Of a DNA stretch of 64,000 nucleotides, positions 1 to 7,601 are shown in pieces. Position numbers and translations under genes: made by a program. This stretch comes from Deltaproteobacteria bacterium (lineage in GTDB: Bacteria; Myxococcota; Kuafuiibacteriia; Kuafuiibacteriales; Kuafuiibacteriaceae). Location of the stretch: positions 5,942,001-6,006,000 of the forward strand of contig JADJBV010000001.1 in the NCBI GenBank assembly GCA_016703535.1. Direction: 5' to 3'. Positions within the stretch are counted from its first letter, which is position 1; each line of letters begins with the position of its first letter. The notes beneath the pieces were generated by a model. The model did not search any database. It saw only the letters and a program-made list of their open reading frames with translations, and was not told the origin of the DNA.

Positions 1-3000
1 GTCAGCGCCTTCCCCCGGGAGGCCCTGAAGAACGAACAACGCCTGGTCGAAGAGTTGGGCTTCGACTCGTTGATGGTGGCCGACCTGAGCGGTTCGCTGC
101 TCGGCACTTATCCGAACTTGGGGGCCCTGCCTCCGACCTTGTTCAACACCAGCACCACCGTCGGTGATCTGGCCGACCACGTGACCCGAACCCTGCAAAA
201 GGGCCAGGCCGCGCCCGCCCAAGAGCTCAAAGAGTTGCCGGCCTCTCGGTATCGGGTGCGCCCGGTGGAGCGGAAGCGGCCCGAGCTGGGGGGTCGACCC
301 GTGTCGGGTGAGACGTGGCTGCTCACCGAAGACGGATCACCGCTGGCGGCCGCTTTGGCCCAGGCCCTGGAGGCCAAAGGCGCGAAGTTGGTGCGGGTCC
401 GCTTCACCCACGACGCGGTGGCCGCGCCGGCCCGATTGGGTTTTGGCACCTTGAACCTCTGGCCCATGTCTTGGGTCGAGGGCCTGCCGGGTGCCTTGAA
501 GACCGCGGGGATCAACCTGGACGGCCTGCTCCACGCGGCCTGTTTGGGGTTGGGCGTCGACCGACCCTTCACCGAGGCCTTGAGCCTGCTGCACCCCTTG
601 GCCGCCGCGCTGAACGTGCCGCGGCTCTACAACCTGACCGCGCTGGGGGGTCGTTTGGGCCTGGTGCCCCACGCCGCCTTGAGCCGCAACCATTTGCAAG
701 CTGGGTTGACGGGCTACACCAAGGCCCTGGCCCGGGAGCGGGAAGGGGTGGTCCGCACCTTGGATCTGGATCCGGGCTTGGATCCCAACAAGGCCGCGGC
801 CTTCGTCATCGAAGAGCTGGAGGGTGGTGACCTTTCGCCCGAGGTCGGCTTCGACGGCCGACGTTGGGTGCCGGAGCTGACCCTCTCGCCGGGCGGCGCC
901 AAGGTGCGCAGCCTGGGCGCCGAAGACATCGTGTTGATCACCGGCGGCACCGGAGAGTTGGGGCGCCTGGTCGCCGATGAGGTGGCCGCTCGGCGCCCCA
1001 AGGCGGTGTTGCTCCTGGGCCGTCGCCCCACCGACGCCAAGATCGAGGCCCAGCTCAAGGCCCTGGCCCAAAAGGGCACGGCGGCCCGGTACCTGGCCGC
1101 GGAGGTCTCGGATCCGGCGGCCCTCGCTCGAGCGCTGGCCCCGGCGCAGCAGGAGTTGGGCCCAGTGACGGTGGTCTTCCACGCGGCGGGCCTGATCGAA
1201 GACGCGTCGGTCAACAAGAAGAGCTGGGAGAGTGTGCAGCGGGTGGTGGCGCCCAAGGTTCGAGGTCTGCAAGCCATCTTGCAGGTGCTTTCGGGCCTGA
1301 AGGACCTGGTGTTGTTCTCGTCGTGGGCCGGCCGCTTCGGCAACGCCGGTCAGAGTGACTATTCGGCGGCCAACGAGTGGCTGGACCGAGTGGCGGTGTT
1401 GGGCCAAGGCGCGGGCCGGGTGGTCTCGATCGTCTGGCCGCCGTGGGCCTCGACCGCCATGGTCCGCTCGATCCCCGATCCGATCCGTCGGGCGATGAAG
1501 GCCGAAGGCGTGACCTTCCTCGGCGACGAAGAGGGCCGTCGTCTATTGAATGGAATCTTCGAGTCCGGCAGCTCTGGCCTGGAGTTGGTCGGCCGCAACT
1601 TGCCGGTACGGCGGAGCGCGGCCTTGGTCGAGGAGCGGTGGGACGATCGCCACGAATACCTGGCGGATCACCAGCTCAAGGGCAAAAAGGTGGTCCCTTT
1701 GGCGTCGGTCGCCGACGCCTTCGCCGCGGCGTTCCTCGAGTTGTCTCCTCGGGGCGACGGCGCGCCGTTGGTCTTGTCCGACCTGGAGTTGATCCGGGGC
1801 GTGATGGGCGGCGACACCACCCAACTTCGGCTCTGGGGCCGCGCCGAGGCCGACGGCACAGAAGCCGCCACCCTCGAGCTCAAGGCCCAAAGCCCGGGCG
1901 GCCAGCCCGTGACCGCTTACCGCGGCCGGGCCGGTTATGAGCCCACCTTGGCCCGGCAGGCGCCGACTTTGACCGGTCAGCCGGAAGCGCTGGAACTCCC
2001 CCTCGAGGAGTTCTACGCCCGGCACACCTTCCACGGGCCCCGGTTCCGCGGCATCCAGCGGATCACCAGCATGACCGCCCAAGGGATCACCGGTGAGGTG
2101 CACGGCGCTCAAGCCACCGAGTGGTTGCCGGAGCGGAGCCACTTCGCGATCGATCCCTTGGCCCTCGACTCGGCCTTCCAGCTGGCCGGTTATTGGCTCC
2201 AGTGCCACCTGAAGAAGGCGGGCTTCCCGATCGGCTTCGAGCAGCTGGTGCTCTACCGGCCTCTGCAAGGTAACTTGCAAGTTACCGTGACCCTCGGGGA
2301 GATCGGCGCCGAAGAGTTCGGTGGCGACCTCTACCTGAGCGACGCCGAAGGCCGCCCGGTGGCCTTCGTCCGCGGGCTCCGCGGGCGCTTCGCCGAAGGG
2401 CTGAGCGCCGAGGCCTCGCCCAACGGCGGCAACGCTCCGGCCGCGATGTCGATCCCGGAGGAGCACTACAAGATCGCTGCCTTCCCCGAGTACGAGTCCT
2501 TGGATCAACGTTTCCAGATGGCCGAGTTGATCGGCCTACGGAACCCGTACTTCCACGTGCACGCCGGCACCGCCCGGGACACCTCGGTGGTGGAGGGCAA
2601 GGAGCTGATCCACTTCTCGGGCTACAACTACTTGGGCTTCTCGGGGCACCCCGAGGTGGTCAAGGCCGCCCAAGACGCCATCGCTCGGTACGGCACCTCG
2701 GTGTCGGCCTCTCGGGTCGCGTCGGGCGAAAGGCCGGTGCACCGGGAGCTGGAGGCAGGGATCGCGGCCCACGTCGGGGTCGACGACTCCTTGGTCTTCG
2801 TCAGCGGCCACGCCACCAACGTGACCACCGTCGGGCACCTCTTCGACAAGAACGACCTGGTGCTGCACGACTCCCTGATCCACGACAGCGTGTTCCAGGG
2901 CATCAAGCTCTCCGGCGCGGCCCGAAGACCCTTCCCCCACAACGACCTGGTGGCCCTGGAGCGGCTGCTCGGCCAGATCCGCCCCCACTACCGGCGTTGC

Positions 3001-3699
3001 CTGATCGTGGTGGAAGGGATCTATTCAATGGATGGGGACCTCTGTGACCTCCCCCAGCTGATCGAGCTCAAGAAACGCTACAAGACCTTGTTGATGGTCG
3101 ACGAGGCCCACAGCGCCGGCGTCCTCGGGCCCAAAGGTGAAGGCCTCGGGCATCACTTCCCGGGCATCGACCCGCGGGACGTGGACATCTGGATGGGCAC
3201 CTTGAGCAAGTCCTTCGCCAGCTGCGGCGGCTACATCGCCGGCAGCAAGGAGCTGATCCGTTACCTGAAGTTCACGGCTCCGGGCTTCGTCTACAGCGCC
3301 GGCATCACGCCGCCCAACGCGGCCGCGGCGCTGAAGAGCCTGGAGTTGATGCGGGCCCACCCCGAGGTGGTCGAGCGCCTGCGCAGCCGGAGCCGCTTCT
3401 TCTTGGAGTTGGCCAAGAGCAAGGGCCTGAACTGCGGCCACGCCATCGGCGCCGCCGTATTGCCGGTGATCGTGGGCAACTCCATGGACTGCCTGAAGTT
3501 GAGCGAGGCCTTGGCCAAAAAGGGCATCAACGTCCAACCGATCGTCTACCCGGCGGTCGAGGACGACGGGGCTCGGCTCCGCTTCTTCATCAGCGCCCTC
3601 CACTCGGAGGAGCAGCTCCGCTACACGGTGGAGACCACCGCCCGGGAGCTGGAGTTGATCCGCCAGGCCCACCAGGCGGAGGCCGCTCAGAGCCTCTGA
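1..3699 (+). CDS. PKS C-terminal part: ACP-KR-DH fused to alpha-oxoamine synthase (5' partial)
   Basis: The frame is open from base 1, so the gene starts upstream. The window opens inside an acyl carrier protein (GFDSL, phosphopantetheine Ser codon at 67-69). A ketoreductase follows: Rossmann motif TGGTGELG near 940-965 and catalytic SS..Y..N around 1320-1380. Then a dehydratase with HxxxGxxxxP near 1665-1700 and the second motif DSAFQ near 2167. From about 2570 to 3670 is a PLP fold-type I alpha-oxoamine synthase (AONS/KBL/serine palmitoyltransferase family), with DEAHSAG and the Schiff-base Lys at 3208-3210 in LSKSF. In this family the enzyme condenses an acyl thioester with an amino acid and releases CO2, as in PigH or SxtA, so it probably offloads the polyketide as an alpha-aminoketone. 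ACP before KR-DH is the order of PfaA/HglE-type lipid synthases. The amino acid substrate cannot be read. Confidence 0.9.
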   Translation, partial: VSAFPREALKNEQRLVEELGFDSLMVADLSGSLLGTYPNLGALPPTLFNTSTTVGDLADHVTRTLQKGQAAPAQELKELPASRYRVRPVERKRPELGGRPVSGETWLLTEDGSPLAAALAQALEAKGAKLVRVRFTHDAVAAPARLGFGTLNLWPMSWVEGLPGALKTAGINLDGLLHAACLGLGVDRPFTEALSLLHPLAAALNVPRLYNLTALGGRLGLVPHAALSRNHLQAGLTGYTKALAREREGVVRTLDLDPGLDPNKAAAFVIEELEGGDLSPEVGFDGRRWVPELTLSPGGAKVRSLGAEDIVLITGGTGELGRLVADEVAARRPKAVLLLGRRPTDAKIEAQLKALAQKGTAARYLAAEVSDPAALARALAPAQQELGPVTVVFHAAGLIEDASVNKKSWESVQRVVAPKVRGLQAILQVLSGLKDLVLFSSWAGRFGNAGQSDYSAANEWLDRVAVLGQGAGRVVSIVWPPWASTAMVRSIPDPIRRAMKAEGVTFLGDEEGRRLLNGIFESGSSGLELVGRNLPVRRSAALVEERWDDRHEYLADHQLKGKKVVPLASVADAFAAAFLELSPRGDGAPLVLSDLELIRGVMGGDTTQLRLWGRAEADGTEAATLELKAQSPGGQPVTAYRGRAGYEPTLARQAPTLTGQPEALELPLEEFYARHTFHGPRFRGIQRITSMTAQGITGEVHGAQATEWLPERSHFAIDPLALDSAFQLAGYWLQCHLKKAGFPIGFEQLVLYRPLQGNLQVTVTLGEIGAEEFGGDLYLSDAEGRPVAFVRGLRGRFAEGLSAEASPNGGNAPAAMSIPEEHYKIAAFPEYESLDQRFQMAELIGLRNPYFHVHAGTARDTSVVEGKELIHFSGYNYLGFSGHPEVVKAAQDAIARYGTSVSASRVASGERPVHRELEAGIAAHVGVDDSLVFVSGHATNVTTVGHLFDKNDLVLHDSLIHDSVFQGIKLSGAARRPFPHNDLVALERLLGQIRPHYRRCLIVVEGIYSMDGDLCDLPQLIELKKRYKTLLMVDEAHSAGVLGPKGEGLGHHFPGIDPRDVDIWMGTLSKSFASCGGYIAGSKELIRYLKFTAPGFVYSAGITPPNAAAALKSLELMRAHPEVVERLRSRSRFFLELAKSKGLNCGHAIGAAVLPVIVGNSMDCLKLSEALAKKGINVQPIVYPAVEDDGARLRFFISALHSEEQLRYTVETTARELELIRQAHQAEAAQSL
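1269..1282. repeat. Palindrome GCAAGNYRNCTTGC, copy 1
   Basis: GCAAG-CCAT-CTTGC in the KR-coding part of the PKS. Arms extend to 7 bp (CTGCAAG). Encodes LQAILQ. First of 15 exact copies in the window; all have a pyrimidine-purine step at the centre. Confidence 0.85.
2265..2285. repeat. Palindrome copy 2, doubled
   Basis: GCAAG-GTAA-CTTGC (2265-2278) in the DH-coding part, overlapped by a second palindrome GTAACTTGCAAGTTAC (2270-2285). Encodes LQGNLQ. Confidence 0.85.
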
Positions 3700-3703
3700 G
3701 GCC

Positions 3704-5023
3704 ATGCACGCCACCATCGATCGTTACCGGGCGTTGGTAGAGGCCGACCCGCGCGGGTTGGGGGCGCGGCTGGTCTCGGCCCTCTCGGAGGCCGGCCTGG
3801 CCACCGAACCCCACCCGCGTTGTCGCCACCTGACGCCCCTCTTCCTCCCCGCCGATCAGTACGAAGAGGTGTGCCGCGCCAGCGGTGAGGTGTGGCGGGC
3901 CTTGCGCCAAGTGGCCGACGCGGTGGCCTCCAGTTTGCCGCGCCAGTCGACGTTTCGGATCCACCCTCGCTTCGTGGCGGCCCTCTACCTGGAGAAGGAA
4001 CGGGAGCAACCGCGCTACGGGCGAATGGACGGCCTCCTCGACGGACATGGCGTGTTTCGGTGCATCGAGTACAACCCACTGCCGGGCGCGATGTGGGAGG
4101 TCGAGGCGATCCTGCGGAGCTTCTTTCAGCTCCCGCCGGTGTTGGCCTTCTCGGCCGAGTTCAACAAGGTCTCTTTGGTGGAGCAGCTGCTGCACCACCT
4201 GAAGAAGAGCGACTTCGAGCCCGGGCTGATCGGCGTGGTCACCCAAGACTCGGCCCGTTACCCGCGGGATCTGGACAGCATCGGCGCCTTCTTGGCCGCG
4301 GCCGGCCTGTCGGTGATCTGCGGACGGGTCGCTGACTTCGAGCGCCGCGACGGCCGACTCTGGTTGGGGGAACGTCCCCTCACCTGGTTGCACGCCGACG
4401 ATTGGAGCTTCGCCTACGGGCTCAACGTGGTGCACCCGATCGCGCAGGCGCTCCAGGCCGGTGAGGTTCGTTACCTGAACGGCTGCGCCGACAGCGCATT
4501 CTTGGCCCAAAAGTCCCTGTTCGCTGGGATCAGCGATCCCACCTTGTTGCCCGAGCTGCAGGAGGCCTTGGCCGAGGCCCGCCGCTACGTACCCTGGACC
4601 CGCCTGCTCCGGCCCGGCCCGACCCAAAAGGACGGCCTCACGGTCGACCTCTTGGACTACGCCCGAGCACACCGGGAGCAGCTGGTGCTCAAGCCCTCCA
4701 TGGGCTGGGGCGGCGACGGGGTCCACTTGGGGTGGCGGACCTCCCCGGAAGATTGGCAAGTTGCCTTGCAAACGACGCTGCGGGTGGGTGGTGTACTCCA
4801 GGAGCGGATCCATCCCCCGGAGGTGGAGTTGATCGATCTCGAGGGGAAGCAGGAGCGCCGGACCCACGACCTCTGCCCCTTCGTCTGGGCGGGCGGGCAC
4901 GTGGCCGGGATGATGGCCCGCACCGAATCGCAAGGTGGCTTGCACACTGTCTCTTTGGGCGGGAGCTGCCTCCCGGTGATCCCGGTGGGTCCCTTGCCGC
5001 CCGGGCGAGTGGCTCCAACTTAG
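3704..5023 (+). CDS. ATP-grasp-like protein, possible carboxylate-amine ligase
   Basis: This 439-residue protein starts 4 bp after the PKS stop, so the two are probably co-translated. The strongest motif is LVLKPSMGWGGDGVHLGW near residues 327-344, which looks like the ATP-binding strand and glycine-rich loop of an ATP-grasp enzyme. The upstream RCIEYNPLPGAMWEVE and downstream LQERIHPPEVE would fit the acidic, metal-binding positions. The arrangement resembles circularly permuted ATP-grasp / glutathionylspermidine-synthase-like ligases, which join a carboxylate to an amine, but the match is by eye only. Position next to an aminoketone-forming PKS suggests tailoring of that product (inference). 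Its TAG stop overlaps the TAA of the opposing MFS gene. Two copies of the GCAAGNYRNCTTGC palindrome lie inside it. Confidence 0.6.
   Translation: MHATIDRYRALVEADPRGLGARLVSALSEAGLATEPHPRCRHLTPLFLPADQYEEVCRASGEVWRALRQVADAVASSLPRQSTFRIHPRFVAALYLEKEREQPRYGRMDGLLDGHGVFRCIEYNPLPGAMWEVEAILRSFFQLPPVLAFSAEFNKVSLVEQLLHHLKKSDFEPGLIGVVTQDSARYPRDLDSIGAFLAAAGLSVICGRVADFERRDGRLWLGERPLTWLHADDWSFAYGLNVVHPIAQALQAGEVRYLNGCADSAFLAQKSLFAGISDPTLLPELQEALAEARRYVPWTRLLRPGPTQKDGLTVDLLDYARAHREQLVLKPSMGWGGDGVHLGWRTSPEDWQVALQTTLRVGGVLQERIHPPEVELIDLEGKQERRTHDLCPFVWAGGHVAGMMARTESQGGLHTVSLGGSCLPVIPVGPLPPGRVAPT
4756..4769. repeat. Palindrome copy 3
   Basis: Spacer TTGC, in the ATP-grasp-like gene; encodes WQVALQ. Confidence 0.85.
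4930..4943. repeat. Palindrome copy 4
   Basis: Spacer GTGG, in the same gene 174 bp on; encodes SQGGLH. Confidence 0.85.
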
Positions 5024-6243
5024 GCCAAGGCGGTGCGGACGATCGCCGGCGGACGGGACAAGGTCCAAAGGGCGGTCACCACCACCAAGGCGCCAAAGGC
5101 GGCGAAGGTCCCGGGGATGCCGATGGCGCCCCCGAGCGGGCCCGCGATGGCGGCGCCCAACAGACCGCAGGTGGTCAAGATGACGTTCAGGACCGCCCCC
5201 ACCCGCCCCAGCTGCTCTCCCGGGACGACGGCTTGGCGCAAGGCCATGGCCAAGGTCATGGACATGATGCGGCCGATGAGGAAAAGCGCCGCGGCGATCA
5301 CCACCGTGTCGACGGTGCGGGCGAAGAGGGCCCCGCACAGAGACAAGCCCATCAGCAGGCCGGTCAGGGGCAAGGCGCGGTGGGCCCCGAGCCACCGCCC
5401 CACGACTGGGGCGGCGATGGCGCCGATGATCCCGCCGACGGCGGCGGCGCTCAACACTAGCCCCACCACCGAGTCGCTGGCCGCAAGATCTTTGGAGAGG
5501 TAGACGATGAAGAGGTTGACCGAGACCATCGCGACGAAGTTTTCGGCGCAGGCCAAGGCGAAGAACCAACGCAGCACCTCGTTGGCGCGCAACCAACGAT
5601 ATCCCTCCACGACGCCTCGCAAGCTATCTTGCACCGTGTTCCCAGGGCGTGGTGCGGCGGCCGGGGCCGACTGGAGCAACACCGGGCCGATCAACACCAA
5701 AAAGATCGCCGACAGATAAAACGAGAGGGCGTCGAGGCCGAAGGCGTTGGCCGGCCCGAAGCGCTCGCAGGCCAAGCCCGCCAACCACGGGCCCACCGCC
5801 ATCGCGATCCCTCCTCCCAGGTTGATGGCGCCGTTGGCCCGCAGCCGCTGGTCGGGAGGGCTGAGTTCGGCCATGAAGGGCCCGTGTCCGACCGCGTAGA
5901 GGGCCGCCGCGGCGGAGCCGACCAACTTGGCGCCGATGACGATCGGCAAGGCCAAAGCGCCGAAGGCCGACAAGAGCGGGATCAGGAGCAACATCGAGCC
6001 CTGCACCAGGTCGCTGCCGAGGAGCAGGCGGCGTCGATCGCTGTTGTCGACCAGCGCGCCCGAAAACAACATCACCGCCAAGGTGACCGCCATGCCAGCC
6101 GACTGGACCGAGGTCACGGTGGTCAAGTTGGCGCCGGCGTCGAGGAGCAAGAGCGGCAGGGCCAACGCCGAAAAAGCGTCCCCCATCACCGAGAGGCTCT
6201 GCCCGGCGACGAAGAACCACAGGCGCCGTTCAGGCGTGCTCAA
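5020..6243 (-). CDS. MFS transporter, probable product exporter
   Basis: About 407 residues with many hydrophobic helices. The N-terminal half carries FFVAGQSLSVMGDAFSALALP, typical of the Enterobactin/macrolide-exporter (EntS/MFS_3) branch of the Major Facilitator Superfamily, which exports small molecules by proton antiport. TTG at 6243 is preferred as start because it overlaps the GNAT stop (TTGA), matching the coupling used across this operon; an in-frame start at 6285 would add 14 non-hydrophobic residues. It is the last gene of the NRPS-PKS operon, so export of the lipopeptide or self-protection is the likely role (inference). The gene ends convergently, with stop codons overlapping the ATP-grasp gene. 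Confidence 0.88.
   Translation of the reverse strand: MSTPERRLWFFVAGQSLSVMGDAFSALALPLLLLDAGANLTTVTSVQSAGMAVTLAVMLFSGALVDNSDRRRLLLGSDLVQGSMLLLIPLLSAFGALALPIVIGAKLVGSAAAALYAVGHGPFMAELSPPDQRLRANGAINLGGGIAMAVGPWLAGLACERFGPANAFGLDALSFYLSAIFLVLIGPVLLQSAPAAAPRPGNTVQDSLRGVVEGYRWLRANEVLRWFFALACAENFVAMVSVNLFIVYLSKDLAASDSVVGLVLSAAAVGGIIGAIAAPVVGRWLGAHRALPLTGLLMGLSLCGALFARTVDTVVIAAALFLIGRIMSMTLAMALRQAVVPGEQLGRVGAVLNVILTTCGLLGAAIAGPLGGAIGIPGTFAAFGALVVVTALWTLSRPPAIVRTALA
5619..5632. repeat. Palindrome copy 5
   Basis: Spacer CTAT, in the MFS gene (minus strand); encodes VQDSLR. Confidence 0.85.
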
Positions 6244-6809
6244 GGGACCTCGACCAGTCGGAGCACACCGACGGTTTGGAACCAAAAGGGCTCAGGGTGC
6301 GGATTCCGGAGGATCTGCATCCCCAAACGACGCATGACCCCGATCGAACCGGCGTTGTCATGGGTGGTGGTGGCCACGATCCGGCCCAACTTCAGCTCGG
6401 ACCGGGCGAAAGAGATCAGGGCCGACGCCGCTTCGGCCGCCACCCCGCGGCGCCGCCAGTCGGGGTGCACCTCGTAGTACAAGCCGATCTCGGGGGAACA
6501 AGGGGCCAGGCCTTGGGCGCCACCGAACTCGGGGCCGGCCAGCTGCGCGAAGGGGCCGTAGCTGGGGACCAGGCCCACCGCCCCGATCGGGCGAACTCCA
6601 CCCTTCTCGACGATGGCGTAGTCACCGTAGGGCGGCTGCTTCAGGGCCTCGAGGGCCTGATAGTTCTGCACGGTCCAGTCGAGCCACGAACGCCGCTCCT
6701 GTTGGGCCTGGGGGGTGGGCGGATCGCCCATCAGCTCGGCGACGGCGAGGTGATCGTCCTGGACGAAGCGGCGGATCACGAACCTGGGGGTGGTCAACGA
6801 GTGCAACAT
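6240..6809 (-). CDS. GNAT N-acetyltransferase (RimJ/RimL type)
   Basis: 189 residues. The opening TPRFVIRRFVQDDHLAVAELM is typical of the Acetyltransf_3 (RimJ/RimL-like) branch. HPDWRRRGVAAEAASALISFA near residues 115-135 contains the R-x-x-G-x-A acetyl-CoA pyrophosphate loop, and NAGSIGVMRRLGMQ is the usual motif B. Such enzymes transfer an acetyl group to an amine. AAGGAG lies about 7 bases before ATG 6809 and supports the start. It sits 15 bp after the thioesterase gene and is coupled to the MFS gene, so acetylation of the product or self-resistance is possible, though an unrelated target cannot be excluded. Confidence 0.85.
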   Translation of the reverse strand: MLHSLTTPRFVIRRFVQDDHLAVAELMGDPPTPQAQQERRSWLDWTVQNYQALEALKQPPYGDYAIVEKGGVRPIGAVGLVPSYGPFAQLAGPEFGGAQGLAPCSPEIGLYYEVHPDWRRRGVAAEAASALISFARSELKLGRIVATTTHDNAGSIGVMRRLGMQILRNPHPEPFWFQTVGVLRLVEVP

Positions 6810-6824
6810 CTCCGACTCCTTCGC

Positions 6825-7601
6825 TCAGCCGCCGACGGCCCGGGGGGCCTCGCCCGCGTTGGCCTCAAAAGCACGGAGCACACCCCGAAGCCAGGCGGTG
6901 CTCGACGCAGGTTGTTGAAAGGGCGCGAAGTGACCGCCGGTGGCCTGCCAGTAGATCGGTGACCGGGCGCTCCACTTGGACCAAGCCAGGGCCGCCGACC
7001 GCGGCACCGCCGGATCGTCGCTGGCCCAGTAGACCGCCAGGGGGCAGCTCAAGGGGCGCAGGGCTCGGGCCTCCAGCCGCTCGAGCAACAAGAGATCGGC
7101 GCGCAACACTGGCAACACCAGCTCCAGCAACTCCCGATGGGCCAAGACCTCGTCAGGGAAGCCGCCGAGGGCCTTCGCCTCGGCCAGGAGTTGTTCGTCG
7201 CTGCGGCCCATCGTCTTCCAGCTGGGCATGGCGCCCGGGGCCGGCGCGCAGCTGACCACCACCCCATCGACCGGCACCCGTTCGCTCAAGGCCAACGCCA
7301 GTCGAGCCCCCATGCTGTGGCCAAACAAGAAGGTGCGGGGGGCCGGCGTACGTCGGAGCTGGTCCTCCAGCTCGGCCAACACCGGCTCGGGTTCGTCGAG
7401 GAGGGCACGGCGGATCTCCTGACCCCGACCCGGCAACTCGATCACCTGCACCTCGAAGTCGCTGGCCAAAAGGCGTCGCCAGGGGTGGTACACCGCGGCG
7501 GATCCGCCCGCGTAAGGCAACAAGACCAAGCGGCTGCGGGCGCCTCCTTCGGCGCTCGCGCCGTTGAGGCGGGTGGGGATCGTGACCTGGGGTGCGCTCA
7601 A
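6825..7601 (-). CDS. Type II thioesterase (editing)
   Basis: 258 residues, the usual size of discrete TEII proteins. LVLLPYAGGSAAVYHPW near the N-terminus and the nucleophile motif GHSMGARLAL (Ser near residue 95) are diagnostic of the alpha/beta-hydrolase thioesterase family of NRPS/PKS clusters. TGGHFAPF near residue 230 supplies the catalytic His. Such enzymes remove acetyl or other stalled groups from carrier proteins. The start is TTG at 7601, overlapping the stop of the preceding PKS as TTGA, with a strong GGAGGAG just upstream. Because no thioesterase domain is fused to any synthase here, this protein might also contribute to chain release (inference). Confidence 0.9.
   Translation of the reverse strand: MSAPQVTIPTRLNGASAEGGARSRLVLLPYAGGSAAVYHPWRRLLASDFEVQVIELPGRGQEIRRALLDEPEPVLAELEDQLRRTPAPRTFLFGHSMGARLALALSERVPVDGVVVSCAPAPGAMPSWKTMGRSDEQLLAEAKALGGFPDEVLAHRELLELVLPVLRADLLLLERLEARALRPLSCPLAVYWASDDPAVPRSAALAWSKWSARSPIYWQATGGHFAPFQQPASSTAWLRGVLRAFEANAGEAPRAVGG

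Noticed and set aside
3590..5596. Minus-strand 668-codon frame opposite the PKS end and ATP-grasp gene
   Set aside because: Overlaps two supported genes and lacks recognisable domains.
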